Source: Podocnemis expansa (Eukaryota; Chordata; Testudines; Podocnemididae). From it: a DNA stretch of 64,000 bases. The DNA is taken from contig ML682038.1 of the NCBI GenBank assembly GCA_007922195.1, positions 2,443,445-2,507,444 on the forward strand, written 5' to 3'. Positions 11,850 to 22,275 of the stretch are shown in pieces. The translations under genes and the position numbers were made by a program. Each line of letters begins with the position of its first letter. The first letter of the stretch is position 1. The notes below the pieces were generated by a model that was not told the origin of the DNA, searched no databases, and saw only the letters and a program-made list of their open reading frames with translations.

Positions 11850-13320
11850 AATACTGTTCTAACTTTGTTAGTTAAACACAAATTAAAAGATCCAGTGCCA
11901 AAAGTGAAATTCCAGCAAGTTGCATGGAAACTTTTTAAAGACACCCTAAAAGAGGCCCAGTTAATATGTATGCTCAATATTAAAAGCTTAGTAAGAAGAC
12001 CAAAAAGTGCCACCATGGCTAGGCAACAAATTAAAAGAAGCAGTTAGGGGCAAAAACATATCCTTTGAAAGTGGAAATTAAATCCACTTTTGAGGGAATT
12101 AGAAAGGAGCATAAACTCTGGCAAGTGAAGTGAAAAATATAATTAGGAAGGCCTAAAATGAATTTGAAGATCAGCTAACCACAGACTCAAAAAGTAACAG
12201 CAATAGTTTGTTTCAATACCTGATAAGCAGGAAGCCTGCTAAACAGCCAATGGGGCCACTAAGCAATCAAGATACTAAAGGAACACTCAAGGAAGATTAG
12301 GTATTGCAGAGAAAGTAAATAAATTCTTTGGATCAGTCTTCATGATTGAGAATGGGAGGGAGATTCCCAAACCTAAGCCATTCTCTTTAGGTGACAAACC
12401 TGAGGAACTGTCCCAGACTGAGGTGTCATTACAGGAGGTTTTGGAATAAAATGATAAATTAAACAGCAATAAGTCACCAGGACCAGATGATATCCACCCA
12501 GATGTTCTGAATGAACTTGAATGTGAAATTGCAGACTACAACTTATGGTATAATTTAAGTCAGCTTCTGTACAAATGACTGGAGGGTAGCTAATATGATG
12601 CCAGTCTTTTTAAAAGGCTTCAAAAGAGATTCCAGCAATTACAGGCCAGTAAGCCTAACTTCAATATCAAGCAAATTGGTTGAAACTATAGTAAAGAACA
12701 CAATTATTAGAAACATAAATTATTAAGATTTATTGGTGGAAGAGTCAACGTAGTTTTTCAAAGGGAAATCGTCCCTCACTAACTTATCAGAATTCTTTGG
12801 ATGGGTCAACAAAGTATGTGGACAAGGGTGATTTGGTGGATACACTGTACTTTGATTTTAAGAAAGCCGTTGTCAAGGCTCCTCACCCAAGGTTTGTAAG
12901 TGATCCTGGGATATGAAGAAAACTCCTATTCTGGGTAAATAACCGATTAAAAGATAGGAATGGCAGGAATGAATTGTCTGTTTTTAGAATGGAGTGAGGT
13001 AAATACGGTTTTTCCTTTGGGGTGGTCTATACTGGATCCAGTATTGTTCAGCATACTGATCTGGAAAAAGAGAGAAGAAGTGAAGTGGCAAAATTTGCAG
13101 ATAGTAAAAAACTACACAAGATATGTCCAAAGCAGACTGTGAAGATGACAAAGAAATCTTACAAAACCGGGTGACTGGGCAGTAAAACTGCAGATGAAAT
13201 TCAGTTTTGACAATTAGCAGAATGTTGGGGATCATTAGGGAAGGGGTAGATAATAAGATAGAAAAGGTCATATTGCTTCTTTATATAACAATGGTACATC
13301 CACATCTTGAATACTGCCTG

Positions 13321-14088
13321 TGTAACCTTTGGGTGGGCTAAAATATATTCACTAGCCCCTCTCCAGTGCCTAACAGAGGTAAAAGCCCTGTAGAAAGCAG
13401 CTGGAGAACCAGGATCCAGTCTGTAAAGAGACGCACAGTGAAGGCTGCTCAGAGTTCCCATCCCACAACAAACTACTACTCAGAATAAATATAACAATAA
13501 ATTTTATTAACTAACTTAACAAACCTTATCCTAAGAAACCAAAGTGAATTTGAAGAAAACCATAAGAAACCCAAGAGTCCAAAAGTTCAGGTGGAGTCAC
13601 TATTATCTCAACTACAGTCTCTGTTCAAGTCGTTGGGGCTTGAATGGAAAGTAGCAGCAGTCCTCTTCTCTTCTGGCTGCAGGAATCTTCAACAGGAATC
13701 CACACAGTCCATTCTTTCTTCTCTTCAACCAGCACCATGCAGTCTGTTTACTGGTTATCCAGCTCTCAGTCCCACAACAGAAAACTCCCCTGCAAAATAG
13801 TCCAAAGCAGGGAGAAAACATCCTGAAGCTCACTCCTGGCTTAGCTCCTCTCACTCAATCACTGAGCTCATGGACTCTGCAACTCTCTGTGGTTGCTCCT
13901 CTCTGGGCTGCTACTCCCAGGCATCTGACTTCACCAACAATAGAAAAACTTATGAAGCACAGCTCAATAGCTACCGCTCCCTAACTCCAGAAACTTCTGG
14001 TTTATGGGCAGCTATTTTGCCCAGCAACAGTAACCCACCCTAACTAAGTATCTTAAAGAGAGAGCCTGTTTAAGGCATGTGGGTTACA
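13321..14088 (+). mobile_element. Solo LTR (family B, copy 1) inside the L3-like LINE
   Basis: It begins TGTAACCTTTGGG and ends TGGGTTACA (TG…CA with an 8-bp inverted end), 768 bp long. It interrupts the LINE phrase 'cttgaatactgcctg | catgaatagctggtcacc'. Flanking 4-mers are CCTG and CATG (3/4). A longer copy of the same LTR lies in reverse at 32010-33066, which confirms that it is an interspersed element. Frames at 13591-13854 belong to it. Confidence 0.8.
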
Positions 14089-14603
14089 CATGAATAGCTG
14101 GTCACCCCATCTCAAAAAGATATATTAGAATTGGGAAAAGGTAGAAAAAAAGCAACAAAAATTATTAGTTACTGGAAAAGTTTCCTATGAGAAGACTGGG
14201 ACTTTTCAGTTTAGTAAAGAGACTTCTATGGGAGAATATATATGAGTCGATAAAATCAGGACTAGTAGTTATTCCTTCTCATAACACAAAAAAAGAGGGT
14301 CACCAAATGAGATTAGGAGGTAGTAGGTTTAAAATAAACAAAAGAAAGCATATTTTCACATAACGTAAAATAAGCTGTGGACCTTCTTGCCAGAGGATGT
14401 TGTGAAGGCCAAGATTATAATGGGATTAAAAAAAAATTGATACATTTATGGATGATAGGTCGATCCATGGCTATTAGCCAGGATAGGCAGGTATTGCCAT
14501 TTGTTAAAGGTTGGGAATGGCCAAAGGAATTGATCCCTTGATGATTATCAGTTCTATTCATTCCCTCTGAAGCACCTGGCATTAGCCACCATTTGAAGAT
14601 AGG

Positions 14604-15132
14604 CAGGGGCTAGAGTATGCCGGAACGCCCTGGAACACCATTCCAGGCCCACTATCTTTAGGGGCTCAGCATTATGGGACCCCTAAAAATAGAACATGGA
14701 GCTGGATGCTGCATTCTGGGGTCCACCATTGAAAAATAGCCAGCCCCAGAACACAGTGCTCCAGGGCCACCTTCTATTTTTAGGGGCCCCAGAGCGGTGT
14801 TCCACCATGTTCCGGTAGGCAGAGGACAGAGGCAGGGGCTAGGGGCCTTGCTAGGTGCTCAAGCCCCCCCCCAACCACCCCTTCCAGGCCCCACCCCCAA
14901 ACTGGGGTCTGCTGCCAGAGCCCCAGCTGCGGTGCTACTCTGGGGCCTACTGCCCCCACCTCCTCAGCCATGCCACTGCCGGTGAGCATGGGGGCAGCTG
15001 GCTTGCACTTGGTGGAGGGTATTGAGGGCAGAGGTGGCAGAAGCTGGGGTCCAGGAGGGCCCACCAGCATGGAAGGGGGGCCCACTGGCACAGGAGCATT
15101 CTGAGGCCCCCCACATTATACCTTAATTCCTG
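14604..15132. mobile_element. GC-rich non-autonomous hAT element (family 1, copy 1)
   Basis: Terminal inverted repeats: left CAGGGGCTAGAGTAT; the reverse complement of the right end reads CAGGAATTAAGGTATA. It is flanked by AAGATAGG and AAGACAGG, a 7/8 match to the 8-bp duplication expected for hAT transposons. The interior is GC-rich (TGGAACACCATTCCAG palindromes, C-rich runs) with no transposase. A second copy is at 33312-33826. Frames at 14780-15213 are not genes. Confidence 0.78.
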
Positions 15133-15215
15133 AAGACAGGATACTGAACTGGACAGAGTTTTATTCTGACTCAGTATGGCTGTTCTTATATGTACATCAC
15201 ATTTCCTAAACATTA

Positions 15216-15834
15216 TGCACCCAATCCTGTAGGCCTTTCTTCACAGGAAAAATCACATTCAAGACTAAGGGGCTACTCAAGTGAGCAAAATCTATCAAGA
15301 TCAGATTTTTGCATGGAAGTTGAGATGTTTTGTTCTTTTCTGGCAAAGGGAATGATCTAGCAGAAAATATTTAGTTAAAATCTTTTCCTTAATTTCATCA
15401 CATGACAGATCCTTGGCCGTTTAAACAAGCATAGTTCTGAAATCTCTGAAACTGTCCTGGTCCATACGAGGTGGAAATCTGCTTTTATAAAATATAAACA
15501 TGCTTCCCCATGTGTATCACCCTTTGACTTGTCAATGGTGATTTTCATTTAAGGAATTCTTAATTTGTCACTTTGGACAGATGTCCAAAGAGGAAATGAG
15601 CAATCAAAATGAAGAAAAAGTAGTCTCCTTCTTCAACATATCTTACAGACCAGGGACCAGATCATCTGGACAACACGGCATAGGGGGTTTCTCTATGAAG
15701 ATCCATATCTGCACTACTGCATCACTTCACCCAGATACATCCTAAACAGGTAAGAAAGGAGGCAAATTGTTTCCACTGCTCTTTTTCTTTCCCCCACTGC
15801 AATTGCCAAAATCCCACACACATCTTTGTATCAT
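15216..15834. other. Unassigned non-coding DNA
   Basis: Nothing was recognised between the L3-like tail and the next LINE fragment. Confidence 0.5.
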
Positions 15835-16035
15835 TTAAATCAGCTTCTGTAACAGATGACTGGCAGATAGCTAACCTAATGTCAATTTTTTTTAAAGGCT
15901 CCAGAAGTGATCCTAGCAATTACAGACTGGTAAGCCTAACTTCAGTACCAGGCAAATTGGCTGAAACTGTAGTAAAGAGCAAAATCATCAGACAAATAGA
16001 TGACTAAGATTTGTTGGGGAAGAGTCAGGAACAGC
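15835..16035 (+). mobile_element. L3-like CR1 fragment (RT fingers region)
   Basis: The segment 'aatcagcttctgtaacagatgactggcagatagctaa…ggctccagaagtgatcctagcaattacagactggtaagcctaacttcagt' closely matches the same ORF2 part of the LINE at about 12555-12665, which encodes 'DW…ANL…F…SNYR…VSLTS'. It is a short isolated fragment. Confidence 0.75.
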
Positions 16036-16344
16036 CTATTGTCACATCAACACTTCCATGGTCATTTTCATGCAAGAGAAATGTTTGAAGCCAGTGACTG
16101 AGCAGGATTAAGAAAAGGATCAGACATTTATTTTCGTAAAAAGTGTATCCAGACTTAGATTAAATACAATTTGTTTTCTGTTAGCCACGTTTCTGGACAT
16201 AAAGTAACCTCCAGCTGATAGATTTAGAAAGAAATTTCCCTTACAGACAGGTACATTCATTACATCTAGTTTCAGGGGTTCTGCACTTTCCAGCTGGTCC
16301 AGGCCACTGAAGGAGTCAGGATACTGAGCAAGAGACAGTTGTAT

Positions 16345-16500
16345 GCTACGACAAGTCCTAAATTCTAATTTAAAATGGGGAAGGATACTGAGGCAGCAGC
16401 ATGGCTTGGGGGATGACTCATTAGACCTCCATAGTGAGACAGCTGGCATAGAGACACAGGAGATCCAGGGTGCTGGGGACAGAACCTTATCACCGATTCT
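16345..16500 (-). mobile_element. Possible MIR-type SINE
   Basis: Read on the minus strand it carries 'ctgtccccagcaccctggatctcctgtgtctctatgccagctg' followed by 'gctgcctcagtatccttccccattttaaatta', similar in order to the MIR core and its 'cctcagtttccccatttgtaaa' segment. Strongly diverged. Confidence 0.45.
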
Positions 16501-16867
16501 GCAGTCCAAACACCCATGCAACTGATTTAGGAAAACTGCACAAAACACTATTCCCAGCAGTTCTAACCTCTGAAATCCTCCCTATGGGTGTCTCTTCTGC
16601 TGGTCACATCTTCATACAGACTATTTTGTTTTCGTTAATAGCTATGGGTGATGTGTGCACATGTGTGTGGATTTGGATGTAGGCCTACCAGATATTCAGG
16701 ACTTTTCCTTATATAGGCACCTTTAGCCCACATCCCCTATCCCAATTTCTCATACTTGCTACTGGATCATCCTAAGAGAAGGATGATATTTCATGTTGCA
16801 AACACTTTCACTTTTGTATACTGGAGACTCATGAAGACTGTAGCAAGCACATAACAATACTGTAGGC

Positions 16868-16962
16868 TGGAAGAAAAGTGGATAAGCTGCCTTTATTGAA
16901 CCACCTTCTGTTAGCAGAAAAGATAAGCTTTTGAGCTTAACCAGAGCTCTTGTGCAGGATGT
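16868..16962 (-). mobile_element. Penelope-like terminal repeat fragment (second subfamily)
   Basis: On the minus strand it reads 'ctgcacaagagctctggttaagctcaaaagcttatc…ggtggttcaataaaggcag'. This is a decayed copy of a widespread vertebrate repeat with 'ctgaagaagagctctgtgtaagctcgaaagctt', which has the CUGANGA – stem – CGAAA layout of a hammerhead ribozyme. Here GAAA has become AAAA, so the motif is dead. Confidence 0.5.
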
Positions 16963-16966
16963 TATA

Positions 16967-17507
16967 GGCTATGTCTACACTTAAGAATGATAGTTCGAAC
17001 TAAGTTAGTTTGAATTAATTAGTGCAAACTAATTTTGATTAATTCAAACTAACTTAGTTCAGACTAGCACGTCCACACTAGAAACCTAAATCGAACTAGC
17101 ATGTCCATGCACAGGACTTGCTAGTTCGGCTTAGGAGGTGGGCTCCATAGGAAATGTGGCAACATGGTACCCAAGAACAGCCATCCCCCCACCCAATCCA
17201 TAAAAAGAGGAAGGCACTTCCTTCCTGGCACCATGCACTGTGGAAGGAAGCCAGTTGAACTGTGTTTAATTCAAACTAACGGTTAGTTCAAACTAATGCA
17301 TCTACATTGGGTTAGTTTGAACTAATAAGTTCGAACTAACTGTTAGTGCAAATTAAAAGCAGGTTTTACTATTTCAAAGTAAGTTTTCCTTAGTTTGAAC
17401 TAAGGAACTCCTTAGTTTGAATTGATGAAAGCCAGTGTGGATGTGAACTAATTTAGTTCGAATTAATCCTCCTTAATTTGAACTAAATTCCCAGTGTAGA
17501 CATAGCC
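16967..17507. mobile_element. Palindrome-rich MITE 1 (AGTTCGAACTAA units)
   Basis: Left end GGCTATGTCTACACTT; right end AGTGTAGACATAGCC, its near-perfect reverse complement. It is flanked by ATA on both sides (16964-16966, 17508-17510), a 3-bp duplication. The interior repeats gTTCGAAc-centred palindromes many times. No transposase frame. The 3-bp duplication and GG start fit a PIF/Harbinger-like MITE, though the target sites here are not the usual TWA. Confidence 0.82.
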
Positions 17508-18766
17508 ATAGGGACCATCTAGAGCAGTAAGAGATTCCCTTACTGCCTGCCTTATAACTTTGGATGCCTTAATGTTATGCTGGTATGGCTCAGAACATTG
17601 ACACCATAGCCAGTCTATCAATATAAAAGTCTCACCCTCACTTCCACTAAGTAGTTACTCTTTGAAGGGTGACCTCAGCACCCCTTCTGGTTCTGAGTCT
17701 CCCTGAAGACATCAGTGCCAAACTATTAGCTACCAGATATTCCCTAGAGTGTCCTTCCGGACACTCAGACTTTCCTAGTCCATCACTCCTGAGCATGTGA
17801 AACCCGTTTCTCCATTATCGGTTCCTTACTCCACAGAGATGGCATTTTTCTTCGAGACTCTAGGCTGAGAAAGAGAAGAATACAGATTTCTGCTGTGATC
17901 TCTGAGACATTTTACAAGCGTCAAGCAGCTTGAGATGGATGTGAAGTGAAAGCGATGAATTCAGTTGATGACCAATCTTCTTCTCATGGCAATGGTGCCT
18001 GTGACTTGAAAAATCCTCTTTCCCCAATGTGGTTAGAGATGTAAATCTTACTCACAATCTGATGCCCTGTGATGAGGTACTAATAGATTATCAGTTGGTG
18101 TGCTAGTTAAATTATGATGTAGAAGTTACCTATGAAGTCTTGGAGAGAAACATATTCCTTAGAAATAATGGTAAATTAATGAGTAGACTCTGTTGTTGGT
18201 ACTCTACTATGGTGTTTGTTTTACTACCAAGGAGATCCAGTGTTAAAAATCAGTTATAAATAATATTATTCAAAAGCACATACTATTGCTGCCCAAAGGA
18301 CAGGAAATAAAACCACATAACTATCACCTCTATGAACCTTAAAACTTTATCCTCCCTTCTTTATTCCAATGGAAATTAAAATACATTTTAGGTAAGGTCA
18401 GCTGGATGCCATATTTTATATTTAAAGCACTTCTGTACTATGTGAGGCCATGATCATACTCAACTAACTATGGGTCTAACGTGTTGTGGAAAACCAGGCT
18501 GTTTGTTTATTTTCACTGAGCTACTATAGTCCAACCAACTTCCACTTTCTCTGGAATTTGATGATGTTATTATGCAAAACTCTAGCACTGCTCTGTGACT
18601 GGCCTTTCCATAAAATGAGAATGTTTTCAAAGACAGAATAGGTTTATATTCAATTTATATGAAAATTTTATAGGAGCCTAATGGTACAGAAAGGCTGCCC
18701 AATGTTATTTCTAACAACCACTGATGATAATGTGGCTCATTTCACACAAAGAAACTATATTAAAAA
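17508..18766. other. Unassigned non-coding DNA
   Basis: About 1.25 kb without a recognisable element, RNA gene or domain-bearing frame. Confidence 0.5.
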
Positions 18767-19541
18767 GTTCCAAAGAGGGTGGCCATATTAGTCTAGTTCA
18801 GCAAAACAAACAAAGAGTCCTCTGGCACTTAAAGACAAAGGCTGTCTACATTTACACTTTAAATAGAAATAATGATGATTAAATCAATTTAAAGTAGTGC
18901 ATGGCCACACTAGCTTTCCTTAGATAAAACTAAGGCCCTCCCACAGTTCAAAATAAGGAAAGGTTATATCAAAATAGTAAAACCTTCCTTAAAATTGAAA
19001 CAAGGGTTATTTCGATCTTATTAGTTCAAAATAACCCAGTGTGGCAGCATTAAATCAAAATAGCTGTTATTTTGCATAATAACATCAAAATAGCTGTTAT
19101 TTTGATTAAACGTGGCTTGCCCTTCTCCTTCCCAGGTTGCCTTCCTCTTTCTATGTATTGGGTGGGGGCATGGCCCTTCTTGAGGGCCATCTTGCCACAC
19201 CGCCCATGGTGCACCTCTCCTAAATTAAACTAGAAAGTCCTCTCCATGGACATGCTAGTTCAGTTTGGGTTTCTAATGTGGCCATGTTAAATCGATTCAA
19301 CTTAAATTGATTTAATGATTTTTATTTCAATTTAATTATATCAATTTTAAGTTAAATCAGTTTAACAATTTAAGTGAAGACATAGCTCAACAAATTTATT
19401 TATTATCTGAGCTTTCATGGGAGAAAAATCCCACTTTGTCAGATGCTTTGACATCTGATGAAGTGAGATTTTCTTCCACAAAAGCACATGCAATAAATAA
19501 ATTTGTTAGTCTTTAAGTGCCACAGGACACCTTGTTTTTTA
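18767..19541. mobile_element. Penelope-like fold-back (two terminal repeats head to head), split by a MITE
   Basis: Left arm: 'gtggccatattagtctagttcagcaaaacaaacaaagagtcctctggcacttaaagac', then after the MITE 'aacaaatttattt…gagctttcatgggag…atcccactttgtcagatgc'. Right arm 19448-19541 is the reverse complement of most of it, ending 'gttagtctttaagtgccacaggacacctt'. Each arm, read toward its own end, carries a hammerhead-like core: minus strand CTGACAA … TGAAAGC (19410-19446) and plus strand CTGATGA … CAAAAGC (19454-19487). Both cores have lost one or more key bases. Confidence 0.7.
18840..19387. mobile_element. Palindrome-rich MITE 2, inside a Penelope fold-back
   Basis: Left end GGCTGTCTACATTTACAC; right end AGTGAAGACATAGCT. 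The 548-bp interior is AT-rich with TTAAATCAATTTAA-like and TCAAAATAAC units. It interrupts the 'cttaaagac…aacaaattt' phrase of the surrounding repeat, so it is younger. The flanking trinucleotides are AAA and CAA (2/3). Confidence 0.72.
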
Positions 19542-19844
19542 ATATTAAAAGGAACATTATTAATGTTGCAAAGTCAAGCACATAGAAGTCAGGTTATACT
19601 AGAATTAAAATTGCTTATGAAACCTTAATTCAGCCATCTTGAGTATACCCATCATGATACAGTCTTTAATTACATGGTGACATACCCCCTGCCTCCTTCA
19701 GTGCACACAGTAGACCAGCTCTGGGAATGAATCAGGGTATGGAGTGAATAAGGTTGTTATCTGTAGGGTCCCTGCCTCATTTGTTTCAGAAACTGAAAAT
19801 GAGCAAATGAGGCAAGGGGATTGTAGGAAGAAAATAGGTGTTCT

Positions 19845-20005
19845 TGTGGCTAAGGCAACTGAATGCTGTGCTAGAGAATTAAATCCTATCTCTGCTTCTG
19901 TCACAGAGATCATCTCCTCACCTCATGGGAGAATTCTGAAAAGAAATTCATTAATGTTTATGAAGCATTTGGATCCAATAGTGAGAGAATGCCATAGTAG
20001 AACCC
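19845..20005 (+). mobile_element. MIR-like SINE
   Basis: Order of segments: 'gtggctaaggcaactgaatgctgtgctagagaattaa', 'ctctgcttctgtcacagag', 'aattctgaaaagaaattcattaatgtttatgaagcatttggat', 'gccatagtagaacc'. This is a MIR-type core with a tail ending in the 'gaagcactttgag' style. Confidence 0.55.
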
Positions 20006-20499
20006 ATGGGGACATTAATAATTCTGTCTTCGGAGCAGTGTTTGAACAGTGTGCAGTAAATAAGGCCTGGGGCCACACATTGAACAGTGAGGGGAAAACA
20101 CAATATTGAATAACTGCTCATTAACTGAGAACCATTAATCCTGTGCACAGAATGAGGTAGGGATATTATAGAAATAGTACGGTCTCATGTAATTAAAGAC
20201 TGTATCATCATGCAAATGCACAAGGGGTGAAATTAAGATTGCACAGGCTTTCTGAATTTCCAAACTTTTGCATTTTTGAAATGTCATTTTTGGCTGTAGT
20301 TTCCTCGATTTTTAAAAAACCAAACCGAAAGAACCAGAAATGTTGTCCTGTGACATCACTGACACCCATATGGATCACCAGTGTTGGAACTTGTAGCTCC
20401 ATTGCACAAATCTCTATCAACTGAGTTAACAAAGTAACTGATAGCAATAATAGCTATCATTCTTAGTGCAGACTGGCTAGAGAGGGGGTGGGTTTCTAC

Positions 20500-21256
20500 A
20501 ATTATGTCCTGACAGCGAGGGAATGGTAAGGTTCAGGAATCTTGGTTTCCAGTCTAGGCTCTGGAGGACCATGTGCTCTAGTGCACACAGACTCTTCTGC
20601 CCTTTTCCATTATCCTTGGGCATTCTGGACCATCCCCTATAACGTGACCTTCCCCGAATCCTGCCTCTTCCCTTGTCCCATCTCCACTTGTCAGACTTCT
20701 CATCTCAATCTTCATGCCCGTCTAGTCCTAGTCTCTCCCTCCAGTGTAAACTGTCTAAATCCCAGACTACCCCCTTCAATGCCAGTCCCTCTCTTCCCCA
20801 CACCAGTCTTCTTACTTAGCCAATGCTAGTTTCCCCCACTCAGCATTAACTTCCCCTTTCTCCCACACTCTTCCCTGGCTCCACTCTCTTTGCCCAACTA
20901 GTTCTAGTTCTCCTGAGCACCCCAGCTCTTCGTAAGATTTGTTTCCTCTCCCCCAACCTTATTTCCCTTCATTTTTCATCTCGGTGCTCTTTATTTTATT
21001 TATTTATTTCTATTTTCCTAGTGCTTAGCAATCCCCATGTTGGACCAGGATCCCAATGTGCTAGGTGCTGTCAGATAAAAGATAGTCCCTGTCCCAAAAA
21101 CCTCATTCATCCAGTCCCAGTCTTCACTCTCTCACAGCCCTTTCTTCATCAGGTCTCAGTTTACACTGCACAGCCAATCAGCTCTGTGCCCCCTCCCAGA
21201 TTTTCCTGACCAACCACAGGTCCCAGCCTTCCCTGCAACCCAGGCCCAGGCTCCTG
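20500..21256. other. Pyrimidine-rich unassigned stretch
   Basis: A long C/T-rich run of 'cctcttcccttgtcccatctcc'-like sequence. The part at 21020-21095 ('gtgcttagcaatccccatgttggaccaggatcccaatgtgctaggtgctgtcagataaa') recalls an old interspersed repeat that I cannot name. Frames at 20542-20829 and 21021-21209 reflect low complexity and have no domain. A similar C/T-rich stretch resumes at 21520-21730. Confidence 0.45.
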
Positions 21257-21507
21257 GGCTATGTCTTCACCTAAGAGCTTAGTTCGGCCTTGCTTACTCC
21301 AAACTCTGCAGTTCAAAGTTAGTTCAAACTAACCACATTTTTTTAGTTCAAACTAAAAAAGCACGGCTAGTTTGAACTCAAAGTTAGTTTGAAATAAAAA
21401 AACACGGTTAATTTGAACTAACCGCTAATTCTAACTTATTTAGTTCAAACTAGCATGACTACATTGTGCTAGTTTGGACTAAAATTCGAAATAATTCGAA
21501 CTATGCC
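21257..21507. mobile_element. Palindrome-rich MITE 3 (AGTTCAAACTAA units)
   Basis: Left end GGCTATGTCTTCACCTAAGA. The interior repeats AGTTCAAACTAA/TTAGTTTGAACT units and ends near 'aattcgaactatgcc'. The right terminal repeat is decayed and I see no clear 3-bp duplication, so the right border is approximate. Confidence 0.6.
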
Positions 21508-22275
21508 AGTCAATCCAGTATTTGCTTCTCCTCTACTCCCTCTCAGTCCCTGCTGACCTCTTCCGCCTACATAATCTCCTATTCTTTTTGCCCAGCTAAT
21601 CCAAACAACAGGCTTTCTCCTTTCACTCCCCAGTTCCAGGCTCACCATTCTCTTTGTCCCAATTTATTCCTTTCCCTCCTGCTTGGTCCAGCTTCTGTCT
21701 CCTCAAAACTCAGTTCAGATAGCTTCCTCCTTTCCACTTCTTGGGCCTAGCAGCAGGATCACTGAGAACAAAGGAGAAATGGGCTCTTTGCTTTCCTTTC
21801 CAGTACCCAGTCCCAGCCTGGCCACGAGCAGCTATTACAGGGAAAGTCTGTCTTCATCCCTGTAACTATGGGCTGGAGTTATTCAGTCATTCTGTGAGGA
21901 TGGTATACAAGCAGTCCAGTCACACATAGGCTGTGTTCAGATGAGAGTTTTATTTCAAAACAACAATCGTTGTTTCAAAATAAAATTTCTTATATCCACA
22001 CGACGTTCCATTATTTCGAAACAACGGGACCTGTTGTTTCCAAATAACGGCCATTATTTCAAAACAGTAGAACCTCGCTTGAAATTGAAATAGCCATTGT
22101 TTTGAAATGGCTGTTTTGAAACAATGGCGTTCAGACACGTTGTTTCAAAACAACTGTTTCGAAACATGTCCAAACGGCCTTATTTCGAAATAACCATTTC
22201 AAAATAACAGCTGTTTCGATAGCAGGCTTTCCCTTAATTCAAATTAACATTTTCTTAATTTGAATTAACTTATTT

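Larger units (their letters stand above)
11850..15215 (+). mobile_element. Old L3-like CR1 LINE, interrupted twice
   Basis: This is a degraded LINE of the L3/CR1 type. Recognisable ORF2 remnants include a 'KLFKDTLKEAQ' stretch near 11930, 'GPDDIHPDVLNEL' near 12480, '[15 protein letters not shown]' near 12620, 'DFKKA' near 12855, 'DPVLFSI' near 13035 and 'KFADSKK' near 13095. The 3' end near 14450-15215 reads 'atggatgataggtcgatccatggctattagccaggatagg' and finally 'gacaggatactgaactgg…ctcagtatggctgttctta', a classic L3-like tail. A solo LTR (13321-14088) and a hAT element (14604-15132) sit inside it. Every frame is broken. Confidence 0.8.

Noticed and set aside
20542..20829. 95-codon Pro/Ser/Leu-rich frame
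   Set aside because: Pyrimidine-rich low-complexity DNA; no domain or splice evidence.
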